A stretch of 64,000 nucleotides of DNA from UBA2330 sp049293015 (GCA_049293015.1 JBATSB010000111.1:25299-89298); one strand, 5' to 3'. Counted from the stretch's first letter, positions 1-8,493 are shown. Numbers and translations are program-made. Notes: a model not told the origin generated them from the sequence alone.

Positions 1-1
1 T

Positions 2-607
2 CCGGCATTTCATGAAGATGACTTTGACAGTTCGGGATTTCAGTGGCTGGATTTTTCAGATGCGGATAAATGTGTGATCGCATATGTCAGATATAATATG
101 GATAAGAGTGAGATGCTGCTTTTTACTTTTAATATGACACCTGTGGAGCGTGTTGATTATTTATTTGGTGTGCCAAAGTCCGGGTATTACAAAGAAATTC
201 TTAACAGCAATGCAGCGGAATATGGCGGGACCGGATTGGGAAATTTGGGCGGAGTTCATTCAGAGCACATTCCGAGATATGAATTTCCTGACTCAGTGAA
301 ATTGACTCTTCCACCACTGGCGGTGAATGTTTATAAATATGAAAAAGATGTCGGAGAGAAAATTGAAAATGAGATAGAAGAATTAATAAAGACAGAAGAA
401 AAAGTTAATGACGCTGAAGAAGAAATGTTTGAAAAAGAAAAAGAACCTGAAGCTAGAGATATTTCAGAAAAGGTATTAGATGAAAATCCGGTGGAAATTT
501 CGAATGATAAAAATACAGATAAAGAGATTAAGAATAAATCTGATATGACAGAAGATGAGATGAATGAAAAGATAAAAGAGCTTATTAGTAAGATCAAGAA
601 GTTTTAA
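2..607 (+). CDS. glgB: 1,4-alpha-glucan branching enzyme GlgB, C-terminal fragment
   Basis: The reading frame is open from base 2, so the 5' part lies outside the window. The visible protein starts PAFHEDDF..GFQWLDF and runs through FTPVERVDYLFGVP, GYYKEILNSNAAEYGG and LPPLAVNVYK. This is the C-terminal all-beta amylase domain of glycogen branching enzyme, which creates alpha-1,6 branches in glycogen. The catalytic barrel is not visible. After the usual end of the family (around VNVYKYEKD) there is an extra tail of roughly 70-80 residues, almost all Glu, Lys, Asp and Asn, probably helical or disordered. Such a tail is unusual for GlgB. A GTG codon at 74 is internal to the domain and is not the real start. 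Family assignment is confident; the role of the tail is unknown. Confidence 0.88.
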   Translation, partial: PAFHEDDFDSSGFQWLDFSDADKCVIAYVRYNMDKSEMLLFTFNMTPVERVDYLFGVPKSGYYKEILNSNAAEYGGTGLGNLGGVHSEHIPRYEFPDSVKLTLPPLAVNVYKYEKDVGEKIENEIEELIKTEEKVNDAEEEMFEKEKEPEARDISEKVLDENPVEISNDKNTDKEIKNKSDMTEDEMNEKIKELISKIKKF

Positions 608-1118
608 ATGATAAGATTTTTTGGTGCTAATTGATTTACTATGAATTTTTTTAATATATAAAATCCATATTTAGCAATACCTTAAACTTTTCTCCATGTC
701 ATTCCCGCATGCTCCTAGCGGGAATCCAGTCAAAAAGTTTAGTTGAAAAGTTAAGAGTATTTATTGTGCATAATCGTAAGTGTGTAAAATCGCACTATAA
801 GAGCTAGAATTATTAATGATTTTCAATGCTATTAAATTGAAAGATCAGAAATATCAATTGAGTTTTCGTGATGATTAGATTCCCGCTAGGAGCATGCGGG
901 AATGACAAAATTTGTCAGAAATTAAAAATTATTTATTTTACTATTTTCCACTTTAAACCATATAGCACCAATTTTTTTATTCAACTAAATTTAGTTTAAA
1001 AATCTAAACAAAAAATTAAATCATTTTTATTAAATCGTATAATTAATATTATAGAAGTCAGATTTAAAAAAATTGATCTCATTAATTTCTTATTAAAGAA
1101 TTTAACACAATTAACCAA
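608..1118. other. Gene-free stretch holding an inverted-repeat element
   Basis: No credible coding region. It contains the 209-bp inverted-repeat element at 698-906. The remaining 200 bases before deoC are very A+T-rich and show no hairpin or motif that I can support. Confidence 0.7.
698..906. repeat. 209-bp REPIN/MITE-like element with 29-bp inverted arms
   Basis: The 29 bases at 698-726 are the exact reverse complement of those at 878-906. Each arm is itself a small hairpin (ATTCCCGC..GCGGGAAT with a short loop), so the element is two REP-like hairpins facing each other, about 150 bases apart. The interior has no open frame of note. Short hairpins of the type TCATTCCCGC..GCGGGAAT are a common dispersed repeat class in bacteria. 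The paired, inverted arrangement matches REPIN/BIME or MITE organisation. No target-site duplication is obvious. Confidence 0.8.
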
Positions 1119-2069
1119 ATGAAAAATATAAACTCATTACTAAATAATCTCAATATGTCTGTTGATGAGATCGGCGCAAAGGAGCGTGCAGCGTCACTTG
1201 CATCAAGGAGCATTAAGACTGCGAGTAAGGAGCAGGCACTCAGGACTGCAATTTCTATGATCGATCTTACGACATTAGAAGGAAAAGATTCTGACGGGAA
1301 AGTTCGTGCAATGTGTCAGAAAGCGATTCAACCAAAGCCAGGCGATGATACTATACCTCACGTTGCTGCTGTTTGTGTTTATCCGAACATGATAAAAACT
1401 GCGAAGGACGCTGTAAAAAATACGGGCATTCACATTGCTTCAGTCGCTACTGCATTTCCGTCCGGTCAATATCCGCTCAAGCTTAAATTAGAAGATGTAA
1501 GCCGCTGTATTAAAGATGGAGCTGATGAGATTGATATGGTAATTTCGAGAGGTGAGTTTTTGTCGGGTGATTATAATTATGTGTTTGATGAGATAAGACA
1601 GATTAAGGAGCAGTGTATAAAATCAAGTTTGGAGTACAATGAAAAGCACGGAATCGATCGTGATGTTCATCTGAAAGTAATTCTTGAGACAGGTGAGCTT
1701 GAAACTTATGACAATGTAAGAAAGGCTAGCTTTATAGGAATGATGGCGGGCGGTGATTTTATAAAGACTTCAACGGGGAAAGTTCAGCCGGCTGCTACTC
1801 TGCCTGTTACACTGGTAATGCTCGAAGCGATCAGGGATTTTTATCAAGAGACTGGAAAAAAAATCGGGATGAAACCTGCGGGAGGGATTAAGACTGCGAA
1901 GGATGCGATAGCTTATCTTGTACTTTTGAATGAGACACTTGGAGAAGAGTGGATGACTCCTGATCTTTACAGACTCGGCGCAAGCTCCGTGCTGAATGAC
2001 ATTCTCATGCAGCTTGATAAACAAAAGACAGGTTATTATCAGAGCGCTGATTATTATTCATTAGATTAA
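1119..2069 (+). CDS. deoC: Deoxyribose-phosphate aldolase (DeoC)
   Basis: A 316-residue class I aldolase that cleaves 2-deoxyribose-5-phosphate to glyceraldehyde-3-phosphate and acetaldehyde in deoxynucleoside catabolism. The Schiff-base lysine is K216 in FIKTSTGK. The supporting lysine is K251 in MKPAGGIKT, and the acidic residue is D139 in DEIDMV. The LKVILETGEL strand is also typical. The protein is longer than the roughly 220-residue bacterial short form and resembles the long DeoC type of about 260 residues or more, with an N-terminal helical extension. No other deo genes are adjacent, so it stands alone. The start was chosen at the only ATG ahead of the conserved region; no strong ribosome-binding site is visible. 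Confidence 0.95.
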   Translation: MKNINSLLNNLNMSVDEIGAKERAASLASRSIKTASKEQALRTAISMIDLTTLEGKDSDGKVRAMCQKAIQPKPGDDTIPHVAAVCVYPNMIKTAKDAVKNTGIHIASVATAFPSGQYPLKLKLEDVSRCIKDGADEIDMVISRGEFLSGDYNYVFDEIRQIKEQCIKSSLEYNEKHGIDRDVHLKVILETGELETYDNVRKASFIGMMAGGDFIKTSTGKVQPAATLPVTLVMLEAIRDFYQETGKKIGMKPAGGIKTAKDAIAYLVLLNETLGEEWMTPDLYRLGASSVLNDILMQLDKQKTGYYQSADYYSLD

Positions 2070-2094
2070 AAAAGATTTGATAAGATTAATTTAA

Positions 2095-2892
2095 ATGAAA
2101 ATATTTTATATAATTCTCTTTACACTAATCCTATATTCTACATCTTTGTATAGTCAGGAAGATACTACATTATTTTTCGAAAAAGATTTTAATGTTGACG
2201 ATTATAAAATAATTCTTAGAGCAGATAATTCTGATTTCTTTTCGGGAAGTATTTCTGTGATTGATAAAAATAACGATACCGTATTTTTCAGAGAAGATAT
2301 TTTTACCAGATATATTTCTGATACTCTGATAGATCTTGATAATAACGGATCAAATGAATTTATACTTGATCTTGGAACAGGCGTGAATGCTTATGATTTT
2401 AATATGCTAGTAATTTTTGATTTCAGTAAAAGTGATCAACCTTATTTTGAAATACATAATGCTGAAATAGTAGCCGGTACTGACAGCATTCCGAAAATTG
2501 TATCTCACATCAGATTCAGTCCGCTTTATCTCGGCACAGGTTATGATTATTCATTAAGATATAACGGAGACAGGTTAGTCCTTGAGACAGATCCGGATTC
2601 GAGTAAAGTACTTCAGAGTCTGGATATAATTGAGGAAGACTTTATTGAAAATCTTAACGGCTTTAAAGATGAGATGGATGAGTGTGACATATTAACAAAT
2701 TACATTTCATTTTATGAACAGTATATTTTTCAGAAAATGCTTTTGGGTAAAGAGCAGAAGGGATGGGATTTTTTTAATAAATATTATACCTGCCCGAATA
2801 AAAATAGTGCAAGAGATGAACTTAAAGAATCTATGAAATCTCTATACAAGTATCTTTCAGAAATGGATCATAGTTTTCAGTTTGATGGATAG
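2095..2892 (+). CDS. Secreted protein of unknown function
   Basis: 265 residues starting with a clear signal peptide (MKIFYIILFTLILYSTSLYS, then QED). The mature part is acidic and aromatic-rich. Around residues 82-95 it has an Asp/Asn-rich stretch (DLDNNGSNEFILDLG) that resembles the calcium-binding DxDxNG loops of FG-GAP-like repeats, but there is only one copy. A C-terminal helical part follows. I recognise no family. It starts 25 bases after deoC on the same strand and may be co-transcribed, but there is no functional link I can defend. Exported location is inferred from the signal peptide. Confidence 0.7.
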   Translation: MKIFYIILFTLILYSTSLYSQEDTTLFFEKDFNVDDYKIILRADNSDFFSGSISVIDKNNDTVFFREDIFTRYISDTLIDLDNNGSNEFILDLGTGVNAYDFNMLVIFDFSKSDQPYFEIHNAEIVAGTDSIPKIVSHIRFSPLYLGTGYDYSLRYNGDRLVLETDPDSSKVLQSLDIIEEDFIENLNGFKDEMDECDILTNYISFYEQYIFQKMLLGKEQKGWDFFNKYYTCPNKNSARDELKESMKSLYKYLSEMDHSFQFDG

Positions 2893-2922
2893 AATATTTT
2901 TTAAAAAATTAAATATAGAATC

Positions 2923-3120
2923 ATGCCTGAGATACAGGAATACAAAGGAAACAAGATACTCAATCTCAATCCCGAAAGTAAGTTTACTTTTTCATTCGGT
3001 CTTGCAAAAGCCAAGCTTATACTTGAGCATTTAGATGTGATAAAAAAGTTTGTAGAGTCTGAGGGAAAGGATATTGGTGATGTGGGAAGCAGTGAAAGTA
3101 AAGAAGATCAGCAGTCCTGA
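2923..3120 (+). CDS. Small conserved-looking protein, unknown function
   Basis: 65 residues with no signal peptide. An N-terminal beta-rich segment (EYKGNKILNLNP..FTFSFGLAKA) leads into a helix (KLILEHLDVIKKFVE) and an acidic/serine tail. It follows the secreted protein gene by 30 bases on the same strand. The mixture of residues and the codon pattern look like a real gene rather than a chance frame, but the function is unknown. It could be a small cytosolic regulator or accessory protein. Confidence 0.6.
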   Translation: MPEIQEYKGNKILNLNPESKFTFSFGLAKAKLILEHLDVIKKFVESEGKDIGDVGSSESKEDQQS

Positions 3121-3337
3121 AAATATTGGATTTGCCTCGAAGACTCTAAGGCTCAAAGTTTTTAAAAAATAAAATTTTGTTCTTTAAACTTTGAAAGCAA
3201 ATTTATTAATTTTATTTTCAGACAGGTAGGGGGCTTGAAAATGGAAAGAATTGAAGACTTGTGAAACGGAGTTTCAATTTCAAGTGTGCTATAAACTGAG
3301 TTTGGTAGGGAGCAATAAAAGTCTCGAAATTTGAAAT

Positions 3338-3355
3338 CGCAACCTAAAGGTTGCG
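3338..3355. repeat. Short hairpin repeat (CGCAACC-TAAA-GGTTGCG)
   Basis: A perfect 7-bp stem with a 4-base loop in the 290-base gap between the small gene and hydA. Hairpins of the type GCGAACC..GGTTCGC followed by GGCTAC are frequent dispersed repeats in bacteria of this group. It lies about 55 bases from the 3' end of the minus-strand hydA gene and has no adjacent T-run, so it is not a standard terminator. Confidence 0.5.
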
Positions 3356-3410
3356 GCTACTTTCATTCATAAAGTTTTTTGGACAATTTGAAAGTTGGGG
3401 TCTATAATTA

Positions 3411-4793
3411 TTAAATGATTTTTGATACTTTATTTCTTTTGATAAATTTTCCGTAACCTTTGTTGATGTTGAGTTTGCCTTTATCTACAACATTCTTTCC
3501 GCGGAGAAAAACTGTTTCAACCTTGCCAGTAACTTCCCATCCTTCATAAGCTGAATAGTCAACATTCATATGATGAGTCTTTACTGAAAGAGTATGTTTC
3601 TTTTCAGGATCGAAAATTATCAGATCGGCGTCACTGCCGATACCAATGGATCCTTTTTGCGGGAACATGCCAAAAATCTTTGCAGCGTTTGTCGAAGTTA
3701 CTTCTACATATTTATTAAGACTGATCTTACCTTTATGTACTCCTTCTGAATAGAGTAATTCCATTCTGTGCTCGATGGCAGGATGTCCGTTTGGAATTTT
3801 CGAAAAATCTTTTTCGCCCATAAGTTTTTTCTCCCAGGTAAAAGGACAGTGGTCAGTACCGACGACCTGAACGAGTCCCTGATTGATGCCTGCCCAAAGT
3901 GCTTTCTGATCTTTCTTTTCTCTGAGTGGCGGAGACATTACCCATTTTGAACCTTCGAAATCTTTTTCATAAAGAGATGCATCAAGCAAAAGATACTGAA
4001 TACATGTTTCCACAAAAACTTTTTGATCACGCTCTGTTGCTCTGCGGATCTGATTCAACGCGCCTTCGCAAGTCATGTGAACTATGTAAGCAGGGACACC
4101 GGTATAATAAGCCATATCTGCGAATCTACCGGAAGCTTCAGTTTCAGTTATTTCAGGCTGAGAGAGGTAATGATAAAGCGGTGAAAGTTTTCCCTCTTCC
4201 CTGTGCTTCGCGATGAGAAAATCTATCATGTCTCCGTGAGTAGCATGAACAGTAACGACTCCGCCTTTATCTCTGACTTCATTCATTAACCCGATCATCA
4301 TTCTGTCATCAATCATGAGTGCGCCTTTGTAAGCCATGAAAGTTTTAAAAGAAGTAATGCCTTCTTTATTTATCATCTCGCTTATTTCTTTTTTTGTGTC
4401 ATCATTAAAATCAGTGACAGCCATATGAAATGAATAATCACTTAACGCATTACCGTCGGATCTGCTTTGCCATTCTCCCAAAGCGGAATAAAGAGATTTA
4501 CCCTGAGTTTGAAGTACAAAATCTATTACCATTGTCGTCCCACCGTGAAGTGCAGCGGTTGTGCCTGTTTCATAATTATCACTTGAGAATGTTCCCATGA
4601 ACGGCATATCAAGATGAACATGCGGATCGATCCCGCCGGGAAAAATAAGTTTACCATTTGCATCGATCACTTCATCTGCCTGAATGTTTAGATCTTTTCC
4701 GATTGATGAAATTATTTCCCCATCAATAAAAATATCGGCGGTATAATCTTCTGATGATGTAATTACTCTTCCATTTTTTATTAAGACTGACAT
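3411..4793 (-). CDS. hydA: Dihydropyrimidinase (D-hydantoinase)
   Basis: 460 residues, the normal length for the cyclic amidohydrolase family. It opens dihydrouracil or dihydrothymine to N-carbamoyl-beta-amino acids, the second step of reductive pyrimidine breakdown. All expected di-metal ligands are in place at the positions known from bacterial hydantoinases: H58 and H60 (DPHVHLD), carboxylated lysine K150 (SFKTFMAYKG), H183 (TVHATHGD), H239 (IVHMT) and D314 (GTDHCPF). Y155 of the oxyanion pocket is also present. It is transcribed with the NCS1 symporter gene 24 bases upstream. The other reductive-pathway enzymes, dihydropyrimidine dehydrogenase and beta-ureidopropionase, are not in this window. 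A hydantoin substrate is the alternative. Confidence 0.93.
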   Translation of the reverse strand: MSVLIKNGRVITSSEDYTADIFIDGEIISSIGKDLNIQADEVIDANGKLIFPGGIDPHVHLDMPFMGTFSSDNYETGTTAALHGGTTMVIDFVLQTQGKSLYSALGEWQSRSDGNALSDYSFHMAVTDFNDDTKKEISEMINKEGITSFKTFMAYKGALMIDDRMMIGLMNEVRDKGGVVTVHATHGDMIDFLIAKHREEGKLSPLYHYLSQPEITETEASGRFADMAYYTGVPAYIVHMTCEGALNQIRRATERDQKVFVETCIQYLLLDASLYEKDFEGSKWVMSPPLREKKDQKALWAGINQGLVQVVGTDHCPFTWEKKLMGEKDFSKIPNGHPAIEHRMELLYSEGVHKGKISLNKYVEVTSTNAAKIFGMFPQKGSIGIGSDADLIIFDPEKKHTLSVKTHHMNVDYSAYEGWEVTGKVETVFLRGKNVVDKGKLNINKGYGKFIKRNKVSKII

Positions 4794-4817
4794 ATTTTTT
4801 ATTCTAAATTTTTAAAA

Positions 4818-6320
4818 TTAATTTGTATTAAGTAAAGTAACTTCCTCTTTACCTTTATGATTTTTCATTAAAAATAAATAAACTGTAAATGATATACCGA
4901 AACCGACAAACCATGCATAGTGATAGAGATTATCAATGACCTGCGGGAAAGTATTTTCGCTGACCAGATGTACGGTTGTTAAAAACCCCGGAACATTCGG
5001 AATGATACCTGCAATCAAAGCTATTATCGCAGCTCTGTTGTATCCGTTAAAATAAGTATAAATTCCATTTGAGCTATAAAGATCATTTACCCTCAGAATT
5101 TTATTTCTTATAAAATAATAATCGGCAATCATAATTCCGCCAACCGGTCCGAGCAGACTGGAATATGCTATCAGCCATTTGAAGATATATCCATTCGGGT
5201 CAGCAATTAATTTCCAAGGAAAAATCAGAATACCTACAACACCTGTAATGTATCCGCCTTTTTTGAAATCAATTTTTGAAGGTGCGAGGTTGGCAAAATC
5301 GTTAGCAGGGCTGACAATATTTGCAGCTATGTTTGTAGCAAGAGTAGAGACAGCGATACATATCATTGCTACACCTACAATAATTTTATTTTCAAATTTA
5401 CCGGCGAGGACTACAGGATCCCAGATAGTATTTCCATAAATAATGACAGTAGCAGAAGTAACAACCACTCCAATAAAAGAGAACAATGTCATCGATGGTG
5501 GAAGACCAATGATTTGACCCATGACCTGTGCTTTCTGACTTTTGGCATAACGAGTAAAATCGGGAATGTTAAGAGACAGAGTAGCCCAGAATCCGACCAT
5601 ACCTGTAAGAGCTGGGAAGAAGAAATTCCAGAACTCGGCAGAAGTTTGAAATTTATCCGGCTGAGATAAGATCGGTCCAAAACCATTTCCTTCTGATACA
5701 GCCCAGTATAACAATGCAAGAGCAGAGAGTGGCAGGAAGTATGCTTTGAATACCAGTAACTTTTTTATGCTGTCAACACCAAGATAAACTACATACATAT
5801 TCAGCAGCCAGAAAAGAAAAAAGCAAATTGCCGGACCAGTTTCCAGTCCGAATGATTCAGGAAATATCCGTGGAAGCTGTGCAAGTGAAGGCATCCATGT
5901 TGCGATCATCAGATAAATCGCAAAGCCGCCTATCCATGTTTGAATACCAAACCATCCGCAGGCTACGATGGCTCTGAGAATTGCGGGAATGTTTGCACCT
6001 TTTGTACCAAAGCTTGATCTTGCAAAAACAGGGAATGGTATTCCATATTTCGCACCGGCATGACCATTGAGGATCATTGGAATCAGGACTACTGTATTTC
6101 CGAGAAAAATAGTCAGGATAGACTGCCACCAGTTCATACCGCCTTCAATCAGTGAACTTGCGAGCATGTAGGTCGGAATGCAAAGACTCATACTGATCCA
6201 GAGTGCTGCATAATTCCAGGTATTCCATGTGCGTTTGGATTCAGGGACTGGTGCGAGATCTTCGCTGTAAAGTGAAGCTGATGGAGAATTTACGAGTTCA
6301 TTCGACTGATCTTTTATCAT
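4818..6320 (-). CDS. NCS1-family nucleobase/hydantoin:cation symporter
   Basis: 500 residues with about 12 hydrophobic segments and the typical NCS1 opening: SKRTWNTWNYAALWISMSLC, then MLASSLIEGGMNWWQS in TM1-TM2. The family moves uracil, cytosine, allantoin or hydantoins with Na+ or H+ across the inner membrane. Its placement directly before the dihydropyrimidinase gene, with a 24-base gap, suggests uracil, thymine or a hydantoin as substrate; this is inference. The bases encoding its first residues and its upstream region are present a second time, in decayed form, at about 6403-6520. Confidence 0.9.
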   Translation of the reverse strand: MIKDQSNELVNSPSASLYSEDLAPVPESKRTWNTWNYAALWISMSLCIPTYMLASSLIEGGMNWWQSILTIFLGNTVVLIPMILNGHAGAKYGIPFPVFARSSFGTKGANIPAILRAIVACGWFGIQTWIGGFAIYLMIATWMPSLAQLPRIFPESFGLETGPAICFFLFWLLNMYVVYLGVDSIKKLLVFKAYFLPLSALALLYWAVSEGNGFGPILSQPDKFQTSAEFWNFFFPALTGMVGFWATLSLNIPDFTRYAKSQKAQVMGQIIGLPPSMTLFSFIGVVVTSATVIIYGNTIWDPVVLAGKFENKIIVGVAMICIAVSTLATNIAANIVSPANDFANLAPSKIDFKKGGYITGVVGILIFPWKLIADPNGYIFKWLIAYSSLLGPVGGIMIADYYFIRNKILRVNDLYSSNGIYTYFNGYNRAAIIALIAGIIPNVPGFLTTVHLVSENTFPQVIDNLYHYAWFVGFGISFTVYLFLMKNHKGKEEVTLLNTN

Positions 6321-6344
6321 TTAAAGTATAAATTTTTTCTCTAT

Positions 6345-6449
6345 TTAATTCAGTATTCTAATTAAATTTAGAGTCCGAAGAGTAAGTGACTCTGCGGGAA
6401 GAAAAGCTAATGGAAAATTTATGAGTTCATTAGACTGATATATATTCAT
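6345..6449 (-). pseudogene. Vestigial duplicate of the NCS1 symporter 5' end (34 codons)
   Basis: The frame begins MNIYQSNELINFPLA, which aligns with the symporter's own MIKDQSNELVNSPSA. It then runs through the hairpin and stops before the real start codon. It is most simply a relic of a local duplication. It could still act as an upstream leader peptide, because it ends close to the real gene's start, but I see no evidence for that. Confidence 0.55.
6371..6400. repeat. GCAGAGTC-type hairpin repeat, copy 1
   Basis: Reads GAGTCCGAAGAG..GACTCTGCGGG, a member of the dispersed hairpin family also seen at 6486, 34033, 47138 and 54475. It sits in the leader of the NCS1 symporter gene, as part of the local duplication. 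Confidence 0.7.
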
Positions 6450-6485
6450 TTAAAATATATCCCCCCCTTCTATTTAATTCATTAT

Positions 6486-6517
6486 CCGCAGAATCCGAAG
6501 AGCACGTGACTCTGCGG
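6486..6517. repeat. GCAGAGTC-type hairpin repeat, copy 2
   Basis: CCGCAGA(A)TC..GACTCTGCGG, a nearly perfect 10-bp stem with a CGAAGAGCACGT-type loop. It lies 12 bases beyond the stop codon of the aminotransferase gene, so it would be transcribed as the 3' hairpin of that message. No long T-run follows. Confidence 0.75.
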
Positions 6518-6529
6518 GAACAGATGATT

Positions 6530-7879
6530 TTATGAAACTTCCTGATCTGCTATTTTCAGTGCTTCGGATATTATATCCATACCTTCGTCGATCTGTTCTT
6601 TTGTAATACAAAGCGGGGGGGCAACAAAGATCAGATTCCAGCGGCTGATAGTGTACATTCCAAGTTCAGATAATTTAGCCGTAACTTTTGGCATAACTCC
6701 CATTTCTGCAGGAGATGCATTCCATTTAGCCATAGGTTCTTTTGTTTCACGATTTTTAACAAGTTCAATACATCCAAGCAGACCTGTGTTTCTGAAATCT
6801 CCGATGGACGGATGTTTACCCATCATCTCACACATTTTCTGATTGACGTAAGTTCCCATTTCTGCTGCTTTATTAATTAGATCTTCTTCTTCATAAATTT
6901 CGAGGACAGCATTAGCTGCTGCGAGAGTTACGGGATGTGAAGAATAAGTAAGTCCAAGCGGGAGAGGTTTATCGTCAAAAGTTTTTGCAATTTCTTCAGA
7001 GATCATGATACCTCCAAGCGGCAGATAAGCGGATGTAATACCTTTTGCCATGCACATAATATCCGGTGCAGTATCATGATTATCAATGCCGAACCATTTT
7101 CCTGTTCTGCCGAATCCACTCATGACCTCATCATCAATAGTAAGAAATCCATATTTTTCTGCAATAGCTTTTACACCTTTCCAGTATCCGGGAGTTAATT
7201 TTATACAGCCGGAAGAACCGGACTCGCCTTCAAGAATAATGGCAGCAACATTCTGCGGTCCTTCATATTGAACAACTCTTTCAAGATGAGCCAATGCATT
7301 TTCGGTGCATTCCTGTGGAGTCTTACTGTTCCAGGGACATCTGTAAAAATATGGATTTTCCACATGAATAAAATTCGGAGCTTGTTGTGAATCGGCGGCA
7401 TGTTTTCGGGGATCTCCGCCTGCTGAGAAAGCGGAATAGGTAGCACCGTGATAAGACTGATAAAGAGAAATTATTTTATGTCTACCAGTATAGAGCCGTG
7501 CAAGTTTGATCGCATTTTCTACTGCTTCTGCACCTCCGAGAGTAAAGAAAGTTCGGTTCAGATTACCGGGAGAGATGTCGGCAAGTTTTTTACCAAGTAC
7601 AGCTCTGGCTTCAGTAGTCATGCCGGGATTAATGTAGCTGACCTGCTTCATTTGTTCGGAGACAGCATTCAGAACTTTCGGATGTCCGTGACCAATATTT
7701 ACACAGATAAGCTGGGAAGAAAAGTCGAGATATTTTTTTCCGTCCATGTCATAGAAATAAACTCCATCGGCTTTGTTGATGACGGGTGGTGAGATTCCTT
7801 TTTGTTTAGACCATGAAGTGATGGTATGATTGAGACTGTAATTGATTATTTCGTTTCGTGAGAGGGTGGTTGAATTCAT
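6530..7879 (-). CDS. Class III omega-amino acid aminotransferase (probably beta-alanine:pyruvate/oxoglutarate)
   Basis: 449 residues of the class III PLP-dependent aminotransferase family. Visible are GGAEAVENAIKLAR (PLP phosphate region), YHGAT, DDEVMSGFGRTG with the PLP-pyridine Asp250, and the Schiff-base lysine K279 in CMAKGITSAYLPLGG. Many relatives of this subgroup use beta-alanine, 4-aminobutyrate or taurine. Because it lies between a dihydropyrimidinase/NCS1 pair and an MmsA-type dehydrogenase on the same strand, conversion of beta-alanine or beta-aminoisobutyrate to the semialdehyde is the best guess. The exact donor and acceptor cannot be read from the sequence. Confidence 0.9.
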   Translation of the reverse strand: MNSTTLSRNEIINYSLNHTITSWSKQKGISPPVINKADGVYFYDMDGKKYLDFSSQLICVNIGHGHPKVLNAVSEQMKQVSYINPGMTTEARAVLGKKLADISPGNLNRTFFTLGGAEAVENAIKLARLYTGRHKIISLYQSYHGATYSAFSAGGDPRKHAADSQQAPNFIHVENPYFYRCPWNSKTPQECTENALAHLERVVQYEGPQNVAAIILEGESGSSGCIKLTPGYWKGVKAIAEKYGFLTIDDEVMSGFGRTGKWFGIDNHDTAPDIMCMAKGITSAYLPLGGIMISEEIAKTFDDKPLPLGLTYSSHPVTLAAANAVLEIYEEEDLINKAAEMGTYVNQKMCEMMGKHPSIGDFRNTGLLGCIELVKNRETKEPMAKWNASPAEMGVMPKVTAKLSELGMYTISRWNLIFVAPPLCITKEQIDEGMDIISEALKIADQEVS

Positions 7880-7908
7880 TGGGTTTTTTTTATAGTTAGA
7901 AATTTTTT

Positions 7909-7928
7909 AAAAACCGTTTTAACGGTTT
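7909..7928. repeat. REP-like palindrome AAACCGTT-TT-AACGGTTT, copy 1
   Basis: 8-bp stem with a TT loop, located just upstream of the aminotransferase start (minus strand). It belongs to the palindrome family clustered around the RAYT gene. Confidence 0.8.
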
Positions 7929-7997
7929 ATGGTTGAAAGAATTTATTTGTAAACAGAAAGTTCATTTTAATTTGTTGGTTCAGGTATAAATTTGATG

Positions 7998-8017
7998 AAA
8001 ACCGTTTTAACGGTTTT
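7998..8017. repeat. REP-like palindrome, copy 2, at the 3' end of the RAYT gene
   Basis: AAAACCGTT-TT-AACGGTTTT. Its last base overlaps the stop codon of the transposase gene on the minus strand, so it forms the hairpin that ends that message. Confidence 0.85.
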
Positions 8018-8454
8018 TAGATACCAAAACGACCAAATTTTTTTAAGAATATATCGCATTCATCTTTGAATGAATATTGTTTATGAAACTCCTTTTGAAT
8101 ATCAATATATCTACTGATTTTTTCAATTTCATTTTCGCTTACGGAGTGAGCAAAATAACCTTTTTGCCATGAAAACTTTTCCTCTGTAAGTTCATGTTGA
8201 TTTATCCAATGTGAAGTTTCTCCCTTTACATTTTTTAAAATGTCTGCAGGGCAATAGATTGGATTTAATAAAAATAAAATATGTGAATGATCTTTATTGC
8301 CATTGATGTTAATAACTCTTGATTTATATTCGGTAGTTATTTTTGATGCTATTTTTTCATATAATATTTTTTCAAATGATTCGTTGATCATTGGTAAACT
8401 ATCTTTTGTTCCAAAAAAAGCATGAATACAAATGTTGATCTGTTGATAATTCAT
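8017..8454 (-). CDS. REP-associated tyrosine transposase (RAYT), IS200/IS605-like Y1 HUH enzyme
   Basis: 145 residues. The HUH metal motif is visible as HSHILFLL (in NKDHSHILFLL). The C-terminal part FSWQKGYFAHSVSENEIEKISRYIDIQKEFH carries the nucleophilic tyrosine in the helix (RYIDIQ), matching the conserved WQxGYGAFSVS..YIxxQxxHH block of this family. Such enzymes nick single-stranded DNA at hairpins. The gene is bracketed by AAACCGTT..AACGGTTT palindromes, one touching its stop codon and one 19 bases upstream of its start. That is the RAYT/REP arrangement rather than a full IS200 end structure. It appears intact. Its position inside the beta-alanine gene set suggests arrival as a mobile or domesticated unit. 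Confidence 0.9.
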   Translation of the reverse strand: MNYQQINICIHAFFGTKDSLPMINESFEKILYEKIASKITTEYKSRVININGNKDHSHILFLLNPIYCPADILKNVKGETSHWINQHELTEEKFSWQKGYFAHSVSENEIEKISRYIDIQKEFHKQYSFKDECDIFLKKFGRFGI

Positions 8455-8473
8455 CGTTCTCCTTTCATTTTAA

Positions 8474-8493
8474 AAAACCGTTTAAACGGTTTT
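8474..8493. repeat. REP-like palindrome, copy 3 (perfect 20-bp palindrome)
   Basis: AAAACCGTTTAAACGGTTTT is fully self-complementary. It lies 19 bases upstream of the RAYT start codon, mirroring copy 2 at the other end of the gene. Confidence 0.85.

Larger units (their letters stand above)
6274..6520. repeat. Imperfect tandem duplication covering the 5' end of the symporter gene
   Basis: Bases 6274-6400 and 6403-6520 are imperfect copies of one another. The shared order is an AGCT(G/A)ATGG(A/G)(G/A)AATTTA block, a GAGTTCATT(C/A)GACTGAT block, an AT-rich block ending CTATTTAATTCA, and a GACTCTGCGGGAA hairpin. Copy one includes the true start codon of the NCS1 gene. Copy two still carries an in-frame ATG at 6449 (minus strand) followed by 33 further codons to a stop at 6345. 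Confidence 0.8.

Noticed and set aside
8017..8454. Complete IS200/IS605 insertion sequence
   Set aside because: There is no TnpB or accessory gene, and the flanks are REP-like palindromes shared with other loci rather than IS200-type left and right ends.
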